From Lachnospiraceae bacterium (GTDB lineage Bacteria > Bacillota > Clostridia > Lachnospirales > Lachnospiraceae), in assembly GCA_024691875.1 (NCBI GenBank), contig JAILNG010000067.1:1-39901 (forward strand): a stretch of DNA of 39,901 nt, given 5' to 3'. The translations under genes were made by a program, and so were the position numbers. Positions 37,527 through 39,901 of this stretch are shown in pieces (the stretch's first letter is position 1; every line of letters starts with the position of its first letter). Below the pieces are notes generated by a model, which saw nothing but the letters and a program-made list of their open reading frames with translations, made no database searches and was not told the DNA's origin.

Positions 37527-38908
37527 ATTGTCCGAGATGCGGTTACAAGATCGTCGGACATCGCCGCAGGTGCGAGAATTGCGGTCAGGACCTGAGACCT
37601 TACGAGAGTTTGAGAAAACTCTCCAACAAGCTTTACAATGAAGGGCTTGCGGAGGCACAGGTCAGGAACCTTTCGGGAGCCTGTGACAAATTGAAAAGAA
37701 GCCTGGAATACAATAAAGAAAACATTGACGCACGGAATCTCCTGGGGCTTGTGTATTACGAGCTGGGAGAAACCGTGGCTGCCATTGTTGAATGGGTTAT
37801 CAGTACCAATATTTCAAAAAACGATAATCCGGCAGATGCTCTTCTGGAAAAAGTCCAGGGGGATGCAAATGAATTTCGGGAAGCGAAGTCGGCGGTTAAA
37901 AAATTTAATATTGCTTTGGATATGGCAAAGCAGGGCAACGACGATCTCGCAATGATGCAGCTTAAAAAGGTTACAGCACTCAATGATCATTACGTTCGCG
38001 CATTTCTGCTGCTTTCTCTTTTACAGATCAAGCACGGGGAATATGAAAACGCCAAGAAGAACCTGAAAAGAGTTCTGAAAGTTGACGTGGGTAATCTGGA
38101 TGCCAGAAGATACATGAACGAACTCAGAAAAGTGGCGGGAGAAAAGGGGAAACCCGAAGGCCCGTACAAAAATGATTCGGGTAACGAAACGGACAGTCCT
38201 TTCGGAATCTCAAAGGGAACGCCCTATCGTGAGGACAAACCGAATTTCGTGGCGTTTGTTACGTTCTTTATCGGAGCTGTTATCGGAGTGCTGGCTATCT
38301 ACTTTTTTGCTGTGCACGGGATCAGAGCCAAACTGGTGGCGGAAAATGCCGAAGAAACAAGGAAACTGGGAACCCAGATCTCGGATCTTACGGCTAAGAA
38401 TTCTTCACTTGAAAGCGAAAAATCCATACTTGAAGGCAGAGTTTCGGATCTGAGCAGCGAACTGCTTTACGAAAAGAAGCTGAATGCCGTTAACTATGTT
38501 GAGTTTATCAATCTTTGCGCCGAATTCGACGAGATCAGAAACAATGTCGCTGAACCGGCCAAAGCGTCATATGAGGCCTACCTTAAAGAAAAGGAGGCCG
38601 CAAAAGAGGCTGAAAAGAGCCCTGAAAACGTAACGGAAAACGGTACGGAAGAGGGGACAGACACTGCGAATGTGCCGGCAGAAGTAACCGATGCCGAACC
38701 GGCAGAAGAAACCAAGGAAGAACCCGAGAAATGCTTCGGTGATTTCCTGACAGATGAGCAGAGTGACAGAATAGAAGCCTTTTACAACAATCTCCTTGAG
38801 TTCGACATCGGGCTTGCGGGAGACAATGCGAACATTCTCCGTTTGCATGAAGAAATGAAAAAATACATTTCCGAGATAATTAAAATGCAGGAAAATGTTC
38901 AACCGTAA
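37523..38908 (+). CDS. Zinc-ribbon / TPR / single-TM / coiled-coil protein
   Basis: MNCPRCGYKIVGHRRRCENCGQDL zinc ribbon; TPR-like repeats; TM FVAFVTFFIGAVIGVLAIYFFAV; heptad-like ISDLTAKNSSLESEKSILEGRVSDL. Confidence 0.8.
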   Translation: MNCPRCGYKIVGHRRRCENCGQDLRPYESLRKLSNKLYNEGLAEAQVRNLSGACDKLKRSLEYNKENIDARNLLGLVYYELGETVAAIVEWVISTNISKNDNPADALLEKVQGDANEFREAKSAVKKFNIALDMAKQGNDDLAMMQLKKVTALNDHYVRAFLLLSLLQIKHGEYENAKKNLKRVLKVDVGNLDARRYMNELRKVAGEKGKPEGPYKNDSGNETDSPFGISKGTPYREDKPNFVAFVTFFIGAVIGVLAIYFFAVHGIRAKLVAENAEETRKLGTQISDLTAKNSSLESEKSILEGRVSDLSSELLYEKKLNAVNYVEFINLCAEFDEIRNNVAEPAKASYEAYLKEKEAAKEAEKSPENVTENGTEEGTDTANVPAEVTDAEPAEETKEEPEKCFGDFLTDEQSDRIEAFYNNLLEFDIGLAGDNANILRLHEEMKKYISEIIKMQENVQP

Positions 38909-38944
38909 ATTTTTTTTCGATTTCACTTTTCCCGGAGGGAAAAA

Positions 38945-39778
38945 ATGCCGACAATAATTTATGTGATGATATTTATCTTGCTCGGGATCTTTCTGATATA
39001 TGCCTGGGCCGTCATGCCAAGCATGTTCCGCAAAAATAAGAGAAAACCTTTTATGGGGCATTACTATGCGCACAGAGGCTTTCACGACAATGCGGGAGAT
39101 GCACCCGAAAACTCGATCCCTGCTTTTAAAAAAGCAGTGGAAGAAGGATACGGCATAGAACTGGATGTGCAGCTTACAAAGGACGAAAAGGTCGTGGTCT
39201 TTCATGACAATGATCTGAAAAGAGTTTGCGGAGTTGATGCGCCGGTCAATTCAAAGACTTACGATGAACTGACGGAGCTTTGCATCTGTTCTTCGGGAGA
39301 AAAGATCCCGTTGTTTGAAGATGTTTTAAAAACGATCGACGGAAAGGTTCCGATGATCGTTGAAATAAAAATGGTCAATGCGAAAACAAGAGTTTGCGAG
39401 CTGGCCAATGAATTACTTCTAAAGTATAAAGGACTTTATTGTGTGGAATCATTCCATCCGGCGGCTGTCAGGTGGTTCATGAAACACAGACCCGAGCTAC
39501 TGAGAGGGCAGCTTTCGAGTAATTTTGCAAAAGATAAAGGAAAAAAAGAAAACCTCGGAGAATTTGCGGTTCATTTTCTTATTACCGATTTCTTTTGCAG
39601 ACCTGATTTTGTGGCTTACTCCTGTGATCATCCGGATAACCTCGGATTTCACATGGCCAAACTCTTCGGAGCGCTTCCCGTCGCATGGACGGTGAAATCT
39701 CCCGAGAAACTCGCGGAGATTGAAAAAAAGTACAAATTGTTCATTTTCGAGGGCTTCAGGCCTGAGGAAGTGGATTAG
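38945..39778 (+). CDS. Glycerophosphodiester phosphodiesterase family protein
   Basis: N-terminal TM; YAHRGFHDNAGDAPENSIPAFKKAVEEGYGIELDVQLTKDEKVVVFHDNDLKRVCG. Confidence 0.93.
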   Translation: MPTIIYVMIFILLGIFLIYAWAVMPSMFRKNKRKPFMGHYYAHRGFHDNAGDAPENSIPAFKKAVEEGYGIELDVQLTKDEKVVVFHDNDLKRVCGVDAPVNSKTYDELTELCICSSGEKIPLFEDVLKTIDGKVPMIVEIKMVNAKTRVCELANELLLKYKGLYCVESFHPAAVRWFMKHRPELLRGQLSSNFAKDKGKKENLGEFAVHFLITDFFCRPDFVAYSCDHPDNLGFHMAKLFGALPVAWTVKSPEKLAEIEKKYKLFIFEGFRPEEVD

Positions 39779-39800
39779 ATCGATCAAAACGGAACGGGAC

Positions 39801-39901
39801 ATGAAGGAGACTGAAAAAAAGAACACGCCTTACGAGCGAGAGGTAAAAAAAAGAAGACTGATACTTGAAATTCTGATTTTGATCTTTACCCTTTTGCTTG
39901 G
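39801..39901 (+). CDS. N-terminal fragment of a membrane protein, truncated by window end
   Basis: MKETEKKNTPYEREVKKRRLILEILILIFTLLL continues to the edge. Confidence 0.5.
   Translation, partial: MKETEKKNTPYEREVKKRRLILEILILIFTLLL

Overview
This 39.9 kb window looks like a chromosomal segment from a low/mid-GC Firmicute, probably Lachnospiraceae-like (inference from protein content). It is mostly housekeeping genes: a feoA-feoA-feoB iron operon next to a desulfoferrodoxin, cysE/epsC, mnmA, a ZIP transporter, CapA- and LCP-family proteins, a lipoprotein FKBP/trigger-factor-like PPIase, rho, a GH43 lipoprotein, rpmE-yqhQ-like-prmC-prfA-rRNA/tRNA methyltransferase, a LacI regulator, an SH3/transglutaminase protein, a sirtuin, an HD protein, a FlaA1/CapD-like epimerase, glmS, valS and a GDPD. 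No rRNA, tRNA, CRISPR or mobile element was recognised. The most interesting region is ~26.9-34.6 kb, perhaps extending past valS to 38.9 kb. It holds a co-oriented run of poorly characterised genes: a TM/Pro-Thr-rich protein, a 1197-aa protein, a degenerate Hsp70/actin-like protein, a TPR protein and a two-TM coiled-coil protein, followed after valS by a 48-aa micro-ORF coupled to a zinc-ribbon/TPR/TM/coiled-coil protein. This could be an undescribed envelope or chaperone-like complex. Secondary findings include paired TTAG-N6-CTAA palindromes on the feo promoter, a LacI-type operator at an apparent autoregulated promoter, a hairpin leader before L31, a long disordered insertion in Rho, two unannotated micro-ORFs, and an overlapping terminator/promoter.
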